The notes under the pieces are model-generated. The model made no database searches and was not told the DNA's origin. It saw only the letters and a program-made list of their open reading frames with translations. A stretch of 64,000 bases of DNA, taken from contig NZ_CP024202.1 of NCBI RefSeq assembly GCF_003932755.1, positions 3,658,001 through 3,722,000 of the forward strand. Direction: 5' to 3'. Both the position numbers and the translations under genes were made by a program. This document shows, piece after piece, positions 1 through 9,420 of this stretch. Within the stretch, counting starts at the first letter, position 1. Every line of letters begins with the position of its first letter. The stretch is from Methylomicrobium sp. wino1. GTDB lineage: Bacteria > Pseudomonadota > Gammaproteobacteria > Methylococcales > Methylomonadaceae.

Positions 1-415
1 TCCCGGCCGTCATGTCGATGTGCGGGTCGAACAGGGCCTGAGTGCCTGTTGCGATAAGCGCATGATCGAGTCGGTCATGTTTAATTTGCTCGAAAATGCT
101 TGGAAATATACGGCCAAACAAAATACGCCGAGCATTCGAGTGTTTGCTCGAGATCGAGACGGCGTTCGCTATTTTTGTGTGGCCGACAATGGGGCCGGCT
201 TCACTATGGCAAATACCGAACGTTTATTTCAACCTTTCCAACGGCTGCATCATCAAGACGAATTTCCCGGTATCGGCATTGGTTTGGCTACCGTTAAACG
301 CATCATCAATCGGCACGGCGGCGTGATCGAAGCCGATAGCGAACCGGATAAAGGAGCCGAATTTTGTTTTTCATTGCCTGAAATAGCGATCGAAGGAAAC
401 AAGTTATCACGATGA
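1..415 (+). CDS. Sensor histidine kinase, C-terminal part (cut by window edge)
   Basis: The frame is open from base 2, so the gene begins outside the window and only about 137 residues are visible. They form the ATP-binding half of a histidine kinase: an N-box [10 protein letters not shown], a G1 box DNGAGF and a G2 region [12 protein letters not shown] followed by RHGG. This domain phosphorylates the conserved histidine of its own dimerisation domain, which lies upstream. The Phe-rich spacing (LFQPFQRLH) resembles kinases of the phytochrome-like and PAS-linked class, but the sensor itself is not visible. The stop codon overlaps the next start (ATGA at 412-415), so it is translationally coupled to the hybrid kinase downstream and the two probably belong to one pathway. 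Confidence 0.9.
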   Translation, partial: PGRHVDVRVEQGLSACCDKRMIESVMFNLLENAWKYTAKQNTPSIRVFARDRDGVRYFCVADNGAGFTMANTERLFQPFQRLHHQDEFPGIGIGLATVKRIINRHGGVIEADSEPDKGAEFCFSLPEIAIEGNKLSR

Positions 416-3400
416 ATGAGGTACAAAAAATTCTTGTCATCGAGGACAATGCGGCGGATTTTTTATTGTTGGAACGCTATTTACGAAGGCATGGACTTGC
501 GTCCGTGTGTTTTTGCGTAAGTTCCAATGCGGAGTTGCGACGGGCTTTGCAAAACGAATGGGATGTGGTGCTCTCCGATTATAATGTGCCCGGCATGAAT
601 TTTCGTTCGACCCTACAATCTATCAAAGCGCACCGGGACGACTTGCCGGTTATTTTAGTGACGAGTGCGATCGGCGAAGAAGCCGCTGTGGATTTGTTAT
701 GGCAAGGCGTTAGCGATTTCGTGCTCAAAGACAATCTTGCCCGCTTGCCTTCGACCATCCATCGTGCATTGAATGAAGTCAGAGAGCATCGGGCTTTGCA
801 ACAAGCCGAAGCCGCACTGAAACAAAGCCAGGCGAAAACTCTCGAAGAACAGCGTCAAGCACGTTTGGCGGCGTTAAACTTAATGGAGGACGCCATCGCG
901 GCACAAACGAGAGCCGAGCAGGCGAATGCCGCATTGTTGGAGTCGGAAGCCAAGTTTCGTTTATTGGCCGAGAATTCTTCGGATTGTATTTTTTGGCTCG
1001 ATCTTGAGGATCAATTTAAATATATATCACCGGCGTGTGTGCAAATAACAGGTTACCCCCCTGATGCCTTTTTAGAGAATTCGAAGCTCATGGATGACCT
1101 TGTGCATGAAGAGGACCGGGACAGATATCGACACTTTCTGGTGAGCGATAGCGAAAACAAAACGGGCTATTTGGAGTTTCGAATCGTGCACAAAGATGGT
1201 GCTATCCGTTGGGTCAGTCATCAGAATAAGGCGATCCATGACGAGAACGGGACTTATCTGGGCAAGCATGGCTGCCAGCGAGACATTACCGCGCAAAAAT
1301 CGATAGAGCAAGACTTGCGCGATAGCGAAGCGCGCTTCCGGGTGGCGGTGGAAAACATTCAGGATGCCTTTATTTTAATGGATGCGGACGACCGGATAGT
1401 TATTTGGAACCCCGGAGCCGAGGCGATATTCGGTTATACGCAAGACGAAGTGGAGGGGAAGTTGCTCCATGCTACGATTGCGCCTTCCCGTTTACATGAC
1501 ACAGCCACAGCCGGATTATCGCATTTCAAACAAACAGGGGATGGGCCGGTTATAGGGCGCACGTTGGAATTGCCTGCCGTTCGCCGAAATGGCGAGGAGT
1601 TTTTGGTCGAACTTTCCCTGTCGGCTGTCGAATTGGACGGGTATTGGCACGCTGCCGGTATTGTCCGCGATATTACCGAGCGCAAACGAACCGAAGAGCA
1701 GTTGCGCAAGCTCGCACAGGCAGTCGAGCAGAGCCCCGAAAGCATTGTGATCGCCAATTTGGATGCCGAGATCGAATATGTCAATCAGGCTTTTTTGGCG
1801 AATACAGGCTATAGCCTTGACGAGGTAATCGGTCGTAATCCTAACATTCTACACTCCGGTAAGACGCCGCCTGAGACGTTTATTCAATTTTGGGATGCCA
1901 TGACTAGCGGTGAAACTTGGAAAGGCGAATTTATCAACCGGCGCAAGGACGGTAGCGAATATATCGAGTTCGCGATCGTTTCGCCGCTGCGTCAACCGGA
2001 TGGTCGTATTACGCATTTTGTGGCGGTCAAGGAGGATATTACCGATAAAAAACACAACGGCGAAGAACTGGACCGCTACCGTCATCACTTGGAAGAATTG
2101 GTCGCCGATCGAACGGCGGAGTTGGAAAAAGCGCGTGCCGTGGCGGATGCGGCAAACAAGGCCAAGAGCTCGTTTCTGGCGAATATGAGTCATGAAATCC
2201 GCACGCCGATGAATGCGATTCTCGGATTAACTTACTTATTAAAGCAAAGCCCATTGTCGTCCGTGCAAGGCGAACGCCTGACTAAAATCGAGGTTTCCGC
2301 TCAACACTTGTTGTCGATTATTAACGATATTCTGGACTTATCCAAGATCGAGGCAGGACGTTTGCAATTGGAGCAAACCGACTTCGCGCTCGAGGCCGTA
2401 TTGGATCACATTAAGTCATTGGTTGCCGATCAAGCCAAGCTCAAGGGCTTGTCGGTTATTTCGGATAGCGACGGCGTTCCTCATTGGCTTAGGGGAGATC
2501 CGACACGTCTACGTCAAGCAATGCTGAACTATGCGGGCAATGCCGTGAAATTCACCGAACAAGGTTCGATTGTCTTGCGCGCTAAACTGTTACAAGAGAA
2601 CGAGCAAGGCTTGTTGGTTCGTTTTGAAGTTCAGGATTCGGGAATCGGTATCGCCGAAGAGCACTTGCCTTTATTGTTTGAATCTTTTTCTCAAACCGAT
2701 GTGTCGATTACCCGAAAATACGGCGGTACCGGTTTGGGATTGGCGATTACCAAAAGGCTTGCGGCTATGATGGGCGGGGACGTCGGCGTTGAAAGCCGAA
2801 TTGGGCAGGGTAGTACTTTTTGGTTTACCGCTTGGCTTCGGCGCGGGCGTGGCGTGATGCCGGCGATACAAGTTGAAACAACCCAAGCAGTCGATGATCT
2901 ATTGCGTCGCCGATATGCGGGCGCGCGTTTACTTGTGGCGGAAGACAACCCGATTAATCGAGAAGTAGTTTTGGAATTATTACACGGTGTCGGTTTGTCG
3001 GTGGATACCGCCGAAAATGGCCGTGTGGCATTGAATAAAATCCGATCCAAACAGTACGACTTGGTATTGATGGATATGCAGATGCCCGAAATGGACGGTT
3101 TGGCGGCAACCCGAGCGATTCGTTCTCAACCGGAGTATGCGCCGTTGCCGATTTTAGCAATGACCGCTAATGCTTTCGACGAAGATCGTCGCGTTTGTTT
3201 AGATGCCGGCATGAATGATTTCGTGGCCAAGCCGGTGATTCCGGAGGTACTTTATACTGTGGTGTTACGTTGGTTGGCGCACGGCAAACATGGCTTGCCG
3301 GAGCTTGATAATCAGTCCGATGGGATTCAAGTATTGTCTGAAGAAGTGAATTGCCAAAGCGAATTAGCGGAAATTCCAGGAGTGGATACGGTTAAGGGAC

Positions 3401-3972
3401 TGCAAATGGTTAATGGCAATATTAGTAAATATCGACGGCTTTTACGTATGTTTGTTAAATCGCATCGGCAAGACATGAGTCTTGCACGGAAACAATTAGC
3501 CTCTGGCGATAATGAAGCCGTTCGTCGCTTGGCGCATGGTCTTAAAGGCGTAGCCGCGACTTTAGGCGCTAGCGTTGTCGCCGATTGTGCGTCAGAATTG
3601 GACAATGCCTTACGTGCAGAGGCGGGTCCTGAAGTTTGCTTGAAATTGGCCCGTGCTTGCGAACATGAATTAATACAGTTGGTAGAGGCAATTCAGTCTT
3701 TGCCCGAAACATCCAGACAGGATGATATCGAGTCGATCGATATCGATCCCGAACGTTTGAAGAGCGTCATTCTGGACCTTGATCGTTTACTGGATGAAAG
3801 CAATGTTCAAGCCAGCAGTTTAAGTCGTGAATCGGCTACGATGTTGCGAGCCTATTTGGGGGATCGTTACGAGATATTTAATCGGTGTATTGATCATTTC
3901 GATTATGACGAGGCTTTACAGATATTGAGAAGTGTATCGGATAACGATAATGACGGATTGTCTATACCGTAA
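412..3972 (+). CDS. Hybrid sensor kinase REC-PAS-PAS-PAS-HisKA-HATPase-REC-Hpt
   Basis: A 1186-residue signalling protein that combines a full phosphorelay in one chain. Visible domains in order are: receiver with phospho-acceptor D56 (residues about 5-125), a coiled linker, PAS 1 (about 180-300), PAS 2 (308-425), PAS 3 (436-545), coiled coil, HisKA with H594 in SHEIRTP, HATPase with DSGIGI and GTGLGLAI boxes, a second receiver with D888 in [11 protein letters not shown], and an Hpt domain with H1042 in AHGLKG. No membrane segment is apparent, so it should be cytosolic. The N-terminal receiver is likely fed by the kinase encoded just upstream, whose stop overlaps this start. Known logic for such proteins is H594 to D888 to H1042 and on to an external response regulator, which is not identified here. 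Confidence 0.92.
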   Translation: MNEVQKILVIEDNAADFLLLERYLRRHGLASVCFCVSSNAELRRALQNEWDVVLSDYNVPGMNFRSTLQSIKAHRDDLPVILVTSAIGEEAAVDLLWQGVSDFVLKDNLARLPSTIHRALNEVREHRALQQAEAALKQSQAKTLEEQRQARLAALNLMEDAIAAQTRAEQANAALLESEAKFRLLAENSSDCIFWLDLEDQFKYISPACVQITGYPPDAFLENSKLMDDLVHEEDRDRYRHFLVSDSENKTGYLEFRIVHKDGAIRWVSHQNKAIHDENGTYLGKHGCQRDITAQKSIEQDLRDSEARFRVAVENIQDAFILMDADDRIVIWNPGAEAIFGYTQDEVEGKLLHATIAPSRLHDTATAGLSHFKQTGDGPVIGRTLELPAVRRNGEEFLVELSLSAVELDGYWHAAGIVRDITERKRTEEQLRKLAQAVEQSPESIVIANLDAEIEYVNQAFLANTGYSLDEVIGRNPNILHSGKTPPETFIQFWDAMTSGETWKGEFINRRKDGSEYIEFAIVSPLRQPDGRITHFVAVKEDITDKKHNGEELDRYRHHLEELVADRTAELEKARAVADAANKAKSSFLANMSHEIRTPMNAILGLTYLLKQSPLSSVQGERLTKIEVSAQHLLSIINDILDLSKIEAGRLQLEQTDFALEAVLDHIKSLVADQAKLKGLSVISDSDGVPHWLRGDPTRLRQAMLNYAGNAVKFTEQGSIVLRAKLLQENEQGLLVRFEVQDSGIGIAEEHLPLLFESFSQTDVSITRKYGGTGLGLAITKRLAAMMGGDVGVESRIGQGSTFWFTAWLRRGRGVMPAIQVETTQAVDDLLRRRYAGARLLVAEDNPINREVVLELLHGVGLSVDTAENGRVALNKIRSKQYDLVLMDMQMPEMDGLAATRAIRSQPEYAPLPILAMTANAFDEDRRVCLDAGMNDFVAKPVIPEVLYTVVLRWLAHGKHGLPELDNQSDGIQVLSEEVNCQSELAEIPGVDTVKGLQMVNGNISKYRRLLRMFVKSHRQDMSLARKQLASGDNEAVRRLAHGLKGVAATLGASVVADCASELDNALRAEAGPEVCLKLARACEHELIQLVEAIQSLPETSRQDDIESIDIDPERLKSVILDLDRLLDESNVQASSLSRESATMLRAYLGDRYEIFNRCIDHFDYDEALQILRSVSDNDNDGLSIP

Positions 3973-4317
3973 CATTCATGAAGACCTGGCACGTCCCCCG
4001 GGTAAATGAAAGTTCAAGGGAAGGTGAGGGTGCGGTCACTCGCCCGACAGGATGGCGTGAATGCAGATTTTGCAGGAGCAAAAATCTGCCCTGCCGCCGA
4101 CGCCTGCCGGTCGGGCAACCGCGCCCTTCTCGGAGCAGGCATCGTACTTTCACAGAAAAGTTAACGTTTAGCCTAGAAAAAGCATTTCACCATGAAGAAT
4201 CGGAAGTCAATTCAATAGTTTATTTTGCCTATGCAAATTATTTTTTCTGGCTGAAAAGGTCATTCAAAACATTATGGTAAGCCATTAAAAAGCAATGAGT
4301 ACGTATGAGAGATCGGA
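3973..4317. repeat. Spacer with dispersed repeat and long stem-loop
   Basis: No gene is supported here. Bases 4006-4152 can fold as a long imperfect hairpin, with TGAAAGT near 4007 against ACTTTCA near 4146 and TCGCCCGAC against GTCGGGC further in. Bases 4050-4090 match a module (GGATGGCGTGAATGCAG...GGAGCAAAAATCTGCC) also found at 34116-34157 and 38155-38195. Bases near 4170-4195 (AGAAAAAGCATTTCACCATG) recur at about 46380 and, inverted, at about 34610. A 100-codon open frame from 3978 falls mostly within this structure and is not convincing as a gene. Confidence 0.75.
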
Positions 4318-5592
4318 ATGGATGAAAAAAAAAAGATACTGATCATCGACGATATGCCGGCTAATCTTGAATTGATGGCTGGAGTTCTAAAGGATGATTA
4401 TAACGTTCAAGTTGCTACATCCGGTGAAAAAGGCTTGAAATTGGCGCGTGAGCACATGCCTGATTTGATATTGCTTGATGTGATGATGCCGGGAATGAGC
4501 GGTTACGATGTGTGCCGTCGATTGAAAGCCGAACCGGAACTTTGCGAAATTCCGGTGATTTTCGTAACGGCGCTAGACGATCAAGCCGATGAGGCATTCG
4601 GTTTGCAATTGGGGGCCGTCGACTATATCGTTAAACCGGTTGTGCCGGGCATCGTCATGGCACGCGTCAAAAGCCAATTGGCGTTAACAAACGAGCGCGA
4701 CTTACTGGAAAGTCAGAATGCATGGTTAAAAAACGAAGTCGAACGCCGCATGAGCGAATTAAAAGAAGCTCAGGCGTTTTTATTTCAATCCGAAAAAATG
4801 GCGTCATTAGGCTTGTTGGCGGCCGGCATTATTCATGAAATTAATAACCCGTTGAGTTATGTCTATGCGAATTTGGAAGGCTTAAAAGATCGCTTACAGT
4901 CGGTGTTGTCTATTTTCGAATTGGCCGAAAAATTTTCCCGGCAATTGCCGCAAGACCAAATCGATGTGCTGTTTTTCCGGAAGCTTAAAGATGAATTGGA
5001 TTACGATGATTTTAAAGCCGATTTAGGCGATTTGATCGAGGAGTCGATCGAGGGGGCGTTGCGAGCTAGAAAAATCATTCAGAGTCTTCGCGAGTTTTCG
5101 CATATGAATGAGCGCGAAAACGGTCTGCATGACCTTGAATCGGGCATTGATGCAACACTTAACATCGTGAATAACGAGTTAAAGTATAAGGCGGAAATTA
5201 TCAAGGAATATGAGGGGCTTGCGCCGATTAACTGCGTCGGTTCACAGATCAATCAGGTCGTGATGAACTTGCTGGTGAATGCCGCGCAAGCTATAGAGAA
5301 ATCAGGAAAAATAATGATAAGAACGGGCAGTCAAGGTAGCGATAGGGTATGGATAGAGGTTGAAGATACCGGTTGCGGAATACCTGAGGAGGTTAGGCGG
5401 AAAATATTCGACCCGTTTTTTACGACTAAGCCGGTTGGTCAGGGGACGGGCTTAGGCTTATCGCTGTCCTATAAGATCATTAAGGAGCATGGCGGCACCA
5501 TCGACTTGACATCACAGTTGGGGAAGGGAACGAAATTCCGTGTCTATTTGCCGCTCAATAAAGAGGCGGGTCCGGAAGTCTCCGTTATATAA
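4318..5592 (+). CDS. Response regulator-histidine kinase (REC-HisKA-HATPase)
   Basis: A 424-residue soluble protein with an N-terminal receiver (D54 in [11 protein letters not shown], conserved K near residue 105 in YIVKP), a coiled-coil linker, a dimerisation/phospho-acceptor helix with H173 in IIHEINNPL, and a HATPase domain with N-box [17 protein letters not shown] and GTGLGLSLS boxes. The REC-first layout is typical of kinases that are switched by phosphotransfer from another kinase. It lies 345 bases after the large hybrid kinase on the same strand, which suggests, but does not prove, a shared relay. The H-E-I-N-N-P motif places the kinase core in the NtrB-like HPK4 group. No output domain is present, and the partner regulator is unknown. 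Confidence 0.9.
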   Translation: MDEKKKILIIDDMPANLELMAGVLKDDYNVQVATSGEKGLKLAREHMPDLILLDVMMPGMSGYDVCRRLKAEPELCEIPVIFVTALDDQADEAFGLQLGAVDYIVKPVVPGIVMARVKSQLALTNERDLLESQNAWLKNEVERRMSELKEAQAFLFQSEKMASLGLLAAGIIHEINNPLSYVYANLEGLKDRLQSVLSIFELAEKFSRQLPQDQIDVLFFRKLKDELDYDDFKADLGDLIEESIEGALRARKIIQSLREFSHMNERENGLHDLESGIDATLNIVNNELKYKAEIIKEYEGLAPINCVGSQINQVVMNLLVNAAQAIEKSGKIMIRTGSQGSDRVWIEVEDTGCGIPEEVRRKIFDPFFTTKPVGQGTGLGLSLSYKIIKEHGGTIDLTSQLGKGTKFRVYLPLNKEAGPEVSVI

Positions 5593-5650
5593 AGATTTAA
5601 CAGACTCATATTGACGCCGTTCAGAAAGTCATTGGATACCGTTAATAAAT

Positions 5651-6586
5651 TCAAGATGCATCACGGCGACTCGATTCGGTCAGTTTTACAAAAACGTCTT
5701 CAAGCGATTGTTTCATTTCGGTAATTTCCAACAGTCCCCAGCCCAGGCGAACGACCGTTTCGGTGATGTGCTCGCTAAGATTTTGTGTGTTATCGTGATG
5801 TATTCGCGTAATGTTTTCGGGCTGGCCTTCGATCGATAGTACGCCGGGTATGGCTTTCAATGTGTTGAAATCGGCCGGCCGTCGAGTTTTGATTTGCAGT
5901 ATGCTGGTTTTCATCTGCCGGTTGAGCCCTTCGATCGTTTCGTGAAAAATCAATTTGCCGTGCTGAATGATTTGTACATGCGTACAGGACTCTTGGACTT
6001 CAGGCAGAATATGGGTGGACAGAATGACGCCGTGGTCTTGGCCTAATTCACGGATCAGTCTTCGAATTTCTCGGATTTGAATCGGGTCGAGGCCTACGGT
6101 CGGTTCATCGAGAATGACGACGTCGGGATTGTGCAAGATGGCTTGAGCGATGCCGACCCGTTGTTGAAAGCCTTTGGAAAGATTGCCGATGAGCCGGTTC
6201 GCGACTTCTCGCAGGCCGCAACGCTCCTTGGCCGTTTCGATGGCTTTTGATATATGTCCGCGCGTTAGACGATGGAGTCTCGCGCAATAATGCAAGAATT
6301 CATTGACGGTTAATTCACGGTATAGCGGAGGTGTATCCGGTAAATAGCCGAGTTTCAGCTTGGCCGATTTCGGCTTATCGAGTATGTCGTAGCCGTTAAT
6401 AGTAATGAGTCCGGCGCTGGGAGCAAGATTGCCGCAGAGCATTTGCATCGTCGTGGTTTTACCGGCGCCGTTCGGTCCTAAAAAACCTAGTACTTCGCCT
6501 TTAGACAGGGTAAAACTAACATCGTCCACCGCACAAAGTTTGCCGTAATAACGGTATAAATGTTCGGCAATTATTAGATGACTCAT
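5651..6586 (-). CDS. ABC transporter ATP-binding protein, GldA/CcmA type
   Basis: A 311-residue ATPase of the ABC-2 export type. It shows Walker A GPNGAGKTTT, signature LSKGFQQRV, Walker B VVILDEPTVGLDP and the switch histidine in LSTHI. The C-terminal 90 residues after the ATPase core resemble the extra domain of gliding-type (GldA) subunits. I chose the ATG at 6586 because the frame extended upstream only reads through the end of hflD, and this start sits 11 bases after the hflD stop. A usual ABC-2 permease is expected next to such an ATPase, but the next gene downstream runs on the opposite strand. It is therefore an orphan subunit here, and its partner must be encoded elsewhere or lost. 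Confidence 0.88.
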   Translation of the reverse strand: MSHLIIAEHLYRYYGKLCAVDDVSFTLSKGEVLGFLGPNGAGKTTTMQMLCGNLAPSAGLITINGYDILDKPKSAKLKLGYLPDTPPLYRELTVNEFLHYCARLHRLTRGHISKAIETAKERCGLREVANRLIGNLSKGFQQRVGIAQAILHNPDVVILDEPTVGLDPIQIREIRRLIRELGQDHGVILSTHILPEVQESCTHVQIIQHGKLIFHETIEGLNRQMKTSILQIKTRRPADFNTLKAIPGVLSIEGQPENITRIHHDNTQNLSEHITETVVRLGWGLLEITEMKQSLEDVFVKLTESSRRDAS

Positions 6587-6597
6587 ACAGCAATTCG

Positions 6598-7227
6598 TTA
6601 GATTCGTTGGAGTAGTGCTTCGACTTCCGTTTGTAGTTTTTTTCGGAAGAACAAAAATTTCCAACGCGATCCGCCGCATTGCTTCCATAGGATTGCCGAG
6701 CGTATGCCGGCGAGCAACAGAGCTCTGATTTTATTGACGATATCGGGTCTCGATAAATAATGTTGTTCTCCGTTGACCATGATCCTCGGTTGTAGCGTAC
6801 TGATCGTATTGTGATAAATATCGCCGAGGTTGGCTAATACGTTTTCGTGCAAAAGCCCGAAAGTTTCGCTTTGCCGTTGGGCTTTTTCGATGCCTTTGCC
6901 GATGACTTCCATTAAATCGGGACGGTTCGACACTTGTTTTTCGAGAAATACTAGCGATGCCGCATATCGTGCTTGTTCGGGATCTGCGATATCGAAACCG
7001 GTCATTTGCCGGTTGAGTTGTTCCAATCCGAATTTGATACCGGCTAAGCCGCCATAAATATCTTCAACCGTATCTGAGTCGATTTTAAGAATGCTGGCGA
7101 TACTGGCTTCGGTTGCATCGGGATCCGATTTGCCGGTTGTTGCCAATTGCCTGACCAGCGCGGCCGCTTGGGCGATGCCTGCGAGTGCGATCGCTTGGTT
7201 GGTGATGGTGTTGAGATTTTTTGTCAT
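6598..7227 (-). CDS. hflD: High-frequency lysogenization protein HflD homologue
   Basis: A 209-residue protein with the features of the HflD family: an alpha-helical N-terminal part (ITNQAIALAGIAQAAALV) and the conserved C-terminal stretch GIRSAILWKQCGGSRWKFLF. In Escherichia coli HflD is a peripheral membrane protein that affects the lambda CII regulator; the everyday cellular role is not settled. The usual neighbour in gammaproteobacteria is mnmA upstream, but here the upstream gene is a rhodanese-like protein whose last bases overlap this start (ATGA at 7224-7227). Both are therefore probably cotranslated. Length matches the family. Confidence 0.88.
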   Translation of the reverse strand: MTKNLNTITNQAIALAGIAQAAALVRQLATTGKSDPDATEASIASILKIDSDTVEDIYGGLAGIKFGLEQLNRQMTGFDIADPEQARYAASLVFLEKQVSNRPDLMEVIGKGIEKAQRQSETFGLLHENVLANLGDIYHNTISTLQPRIMVNGEQHYLSRPDIVNKIRALLLAGIRSAILWKQCGGSRWKFLFFRKKLQTEVEALLQRI

Positions 7228-7658
7228 TGTTTACAAGCCAATAGACCGGGGCAATGTTGAGTGGTGGCATAGCCTGCTTGAATCCAAGGCTGAATACCGT
7301 TTTGTAGATGGTTGATGTTGTCTAAACCGAGCTTTTGCGTCAAGAGATTACCGACTTTTTCACTTCGATTGCCCGAGCGGCATACCAGCACGACGGGTTG
7401 ATTCGGTGAAGTGCGTAATTTTTCCATTTCGCTTAGCCATTGTTCGGCATCGTAGCTGCCTCGACTATCGAAAAATTGAAGCCTTACACTGTGAGGTATC
7501 GTTCCGGTCTCGGCCCATTCTTTTTCGGTACGGATATCGATGATCAGAGCATTTTGCCTGTTTTTCATGTCAAGCATTTGCGGTATATCGATAGCCCCGA
7601 GCTCATTCGCCGATAGGAACTGGGAATAGATTATCAATAAAAATAAGAGCTTGTTCAC
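7224..7658 (-). CDS. Exported rhodanese-domain protein
   Basis: A 144-residue protein with a hydrophobic N-terminal signal-like segment (residues 1-17, LLFLLIIYSQFLSA) followed by a single rhodanese fold. The active-site loop is VLVCRSGNRSEK, with the catalytic cysteine and the CxxGxR pattern, and the entry motif IDIRTEKEW is also present. Rhodaneses transfer sulfane sulfur or bind it; an exported single-domain form may handle sulfur or thiols in the periplasm, but the substrate cannot be read from sequence. The stop overlaps the hflD start, and the upstream EAL/HDOD gene ends only 8 bases before this start, so all four minus-strand genes probably form one transcript. Confidence 0.88.
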   Translation of the reverse strand: MNKLLFLLIIYSQFLSANELGAIDIPQMLDMKNRQNALIIDIRTEKEWAETGTIPHSVRLQFFDSRGSYDAEQWLSEMEKLRTSPNQPVVLVCRSGNRSEKVGNLLTQKLGLDNINHLQNGIQPWIQAGYATTQHCPGLLACKQ

Positions 7659-7666
7659 GGAGTCGG

Positions 7667-8866
7667 TTATTCGATGTTGTACATGATTTGATTCGCCCAG
7701 TTGATGCTTTCCAGATACGCATCATTAATCATCGCCGGAGTTAAAGCTTTGAAGTGTATCGATTGCGGCAACCATTGTTCGAAACCGAGCACGAATTGAA
7801 GGATTTCTCCGCCCAATCCTTTCTTTTCCAAAATAGCAATCGCGACATCGGCCGTCAATGGCAATTGATCGAGCGCTTCATTGATCGGCATATCCATAAT
7901 ACTGTCGAGGCTTGATAGTATACCAATTAAAAAGTAATGCTCGGGTTCTTCGCTAAGATACCGGGCTAATAATTCGCACATTTTGGCTCGAATCAAGGCT
8001 GTTTGAAGTAAGGCTCTCGGTTTATTCGATAACGAGGCGAAGGTCAGAATGTTGCACCAGCGTTTGATTTCATTCAGGCCAAGATAAGAAACGGCATGCC
8101 GGATCGATTCGATGCGTCTTGGAATCGCAAAAAAGGCAGAGTTAATGTAGTGCAATAATTTAAAGCTTAATGTGACGTCTTGCGAAATGATTTGTGTCAG
8201 TTCGAGAAATTCTACGTTGGGATTATTGATCGCAGCCAACAATCTGATTGCCGCTGTTTGGTTTATACCCAAACGCCGGCCTTCGACTATGTTCGGTTTG
8301 CTGAGAAAAAAACCTTGAAAATAGTCGCAGCCAAGTTCAAGTAGTTGTTCGTATTGTTGGTGGCTTTCGACTTTTTCGGCTAATAACTTAATGGGGTAAT
8401 GTTTGAGTTGTTTAATTATATCGAGGGTTTCTTGCTCGGACATTTGCAAGACATCGAGTTTGATAATGTCGGCGTACTCTAATAAAGGCCTCCATTCGTC
8501 AGTCAATACAAAATCGTCCAGTGCTACGGTATAGCCGAGTTGCTTTAGTTCTTTAATATTGTTGATGATTCTTAGGTCGACTTTGATATCTTCTAGTAGC
8601 TCGATAACAATGCGTTCTTTGGGGAGACTTAGCGGCGTTTTTTCAAGGATATTTTGGCCGGTAAAGTTAATGAAGGCTTTGTGGCTTTCGACTAATTGAT
8701 TAATGCCGAGTTCGAGTATCGTATCGGTAACGATTTGGTTCGTCGCTTGCGTGGCTTGGCTTTCTTGCGCCAAGTCGAATTCATGGCCTCGAAAAAGAAT
8801 TTCATAGGCATAAATTTCAAGTTTTCTATTAAAAATTTGTTGGCGACCAATCAAAAAGTTTGTCAT
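7667..8866 (-). CDS. EAL-HDOD (YuxH-type) signalling protein
   Basis: A 399-residue protein with an N-terminal EAL-like domain (about residues 1-195) and a C-terminal HDOD domain (about 200-390). The opening motif is IYAYEILFRG, where the catalytic E-A-L of c-di-GMP phosphodiesterases has decayed, and only parts of the acidic core remain (VALDDFVL, IIKLDVL). This is the usual state in the YuxH family, whose EAL part is thought to bind rather than hydrolyse. The HDOD part contains VTLSFKLLHYINSAFF and IESIRHAVSYLG, typical of this metal-free relative of HD hydrolases. It is the first gene of the minus-strand run; its precise target is unknown. Confidence 0.88.
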   Translation of the reverse strand: MTNFLIGRQQIFNRKLEIYAYEILFRGHEFDLAQESQATQATNQIVTDTILELGINQLVESHKAFINFTGQNILEKTPLSLPKERIVIELLEDIKVDLRIINNIKELKQLGYTVALDDFVLTDEWRPLLEYADIIKLDVLQMSEQETLDIIKQLKHYPIKLLAEKVESHQQYEQLLELGCDYFQGFFLSKPNIVEGRRLGINQTAAIRLLAAINNPNVEFLELTQIISQDVTLSFKLLHYINSAFFAIPRRIESIRHAVSYLGLNEIKRWCNILTFASLSNKPRALLQTALIRAKMCELLARYLSEEPEHYFLIGILSSLDSIMDMPINEALDQLPLTADVAIAILEKKGLGGEILQFVLGFEQWLPQSIHFKALTPAMINDAYLESINWANQIMYNIE

Positions 8867-9083
8867 TTAGATATGCCCTTTGCTGAATATCCCGGTGCTT
8901 CTTTAAACCTGCGCCAAAAATTGAGTATAAAATATAGTATGAAAGCATTGTATTTGGTTGTATTGCATTTGAGCGTTAGACTATCGCAAATTATTGTTTA
9001 AGTTTATATCATGTTTGACAAACAAGCGTCGATTGATGTGTAGGGCGCCTCATTTAGAATTATTTAAAAATAGTGGAGAGAAA

Positions 9084-9293
9084 ATGAGCGAGAAAATTGT
9101 GCTGACGGTAACAGGTATGAAATGCGGCGGTTGCGAAACCAATATCAGCGATAAATTAAAAACTCTGGATGGTGTGTTATCGGTTTCCGCAAGCCATAAA
9201 GACAATAAAGTGGAAGTCGACTACGAACCGGCTAAGATTGATGTCGAAGTAATAGAAGATGCCGTCATCGATGCCGGCTTTTCAGTGGAATGA
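9084..9293 (+). CDS. copZ: CopZ-like copper chaperone (HMA domain)
   Basis: A 69-residue single heavy-metal-associated domain with the Cu(I)-binding motif GMKCGGCE near the start and the family ending DAGFSVE. Chaperones of this type carry Cu(I) to a P1B-ATPase, and the CopA-type pump is encoded 127 bases downstream. I chose the ATG at 9084 because it is preceded by GGAGAG (9074-9079) at good spacing and begins exactly at the domain; the longer frame from 8994 adds residues without similarity. Substrate could also be another soft metal, but the neighbouring Cu-type ATPase favours copper. Confidence 0.88.
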   Translation: MSEKIVLTVTGMKCGGCETNISDKLKTLDGVLSVSASHKDNKVEVDYEPAKIDVEVIEDAVIDAGFSVE

Positions 9294-9296
9294 AAG

Positions 9297-9400
9297 AGGT
9301 TAAAGGCTAAAGGTTAAAGGCTAAAGGCTAAAGGCACTTTGCCCCTTGAACCTTGCCTCTTGCACCTTGCACCTTAAGCCTTGCCCCTTAAACCTTATTC
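9297..9400. repeat. Degenerate short tandem repeats between copZ and copA
   Basis: The left half reads as repeats of TTAAAGGC / CTAAAGG (about 9299-9336) and the right half as repeats of CCTTG / CACCTTG (about 9341-9395). The two halves are partly complementary, so the transcript could form a large imperfect hairpin just ahead of copA translation. No CueR-type dyad could be set apart from the repeats with confidence. Confidence 0.7.
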
Positions 9401-9420
9401 ACTTCTATTCGGAGATTATC

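Noticed and set aside
3978..4280. 100-codon plus-strand frame after the hybrid kinase
   Set aside because: It runs through a long stem-loop and a dispersed repeat module, has an odd composition and no ribosome site; not a gene.
8994..9083. 30-residue N-terminal extension of CopZ
   Set aside because: No similarity to the family and the ATG at 9084 has the ribosome site.
9341..9395. CueR-type operator (ACCTT...AAGGT) upstream of copA
   Set aside because: CCTTG repeats give several false matches and no dyad with the right spacing to promoter boxes stands out.
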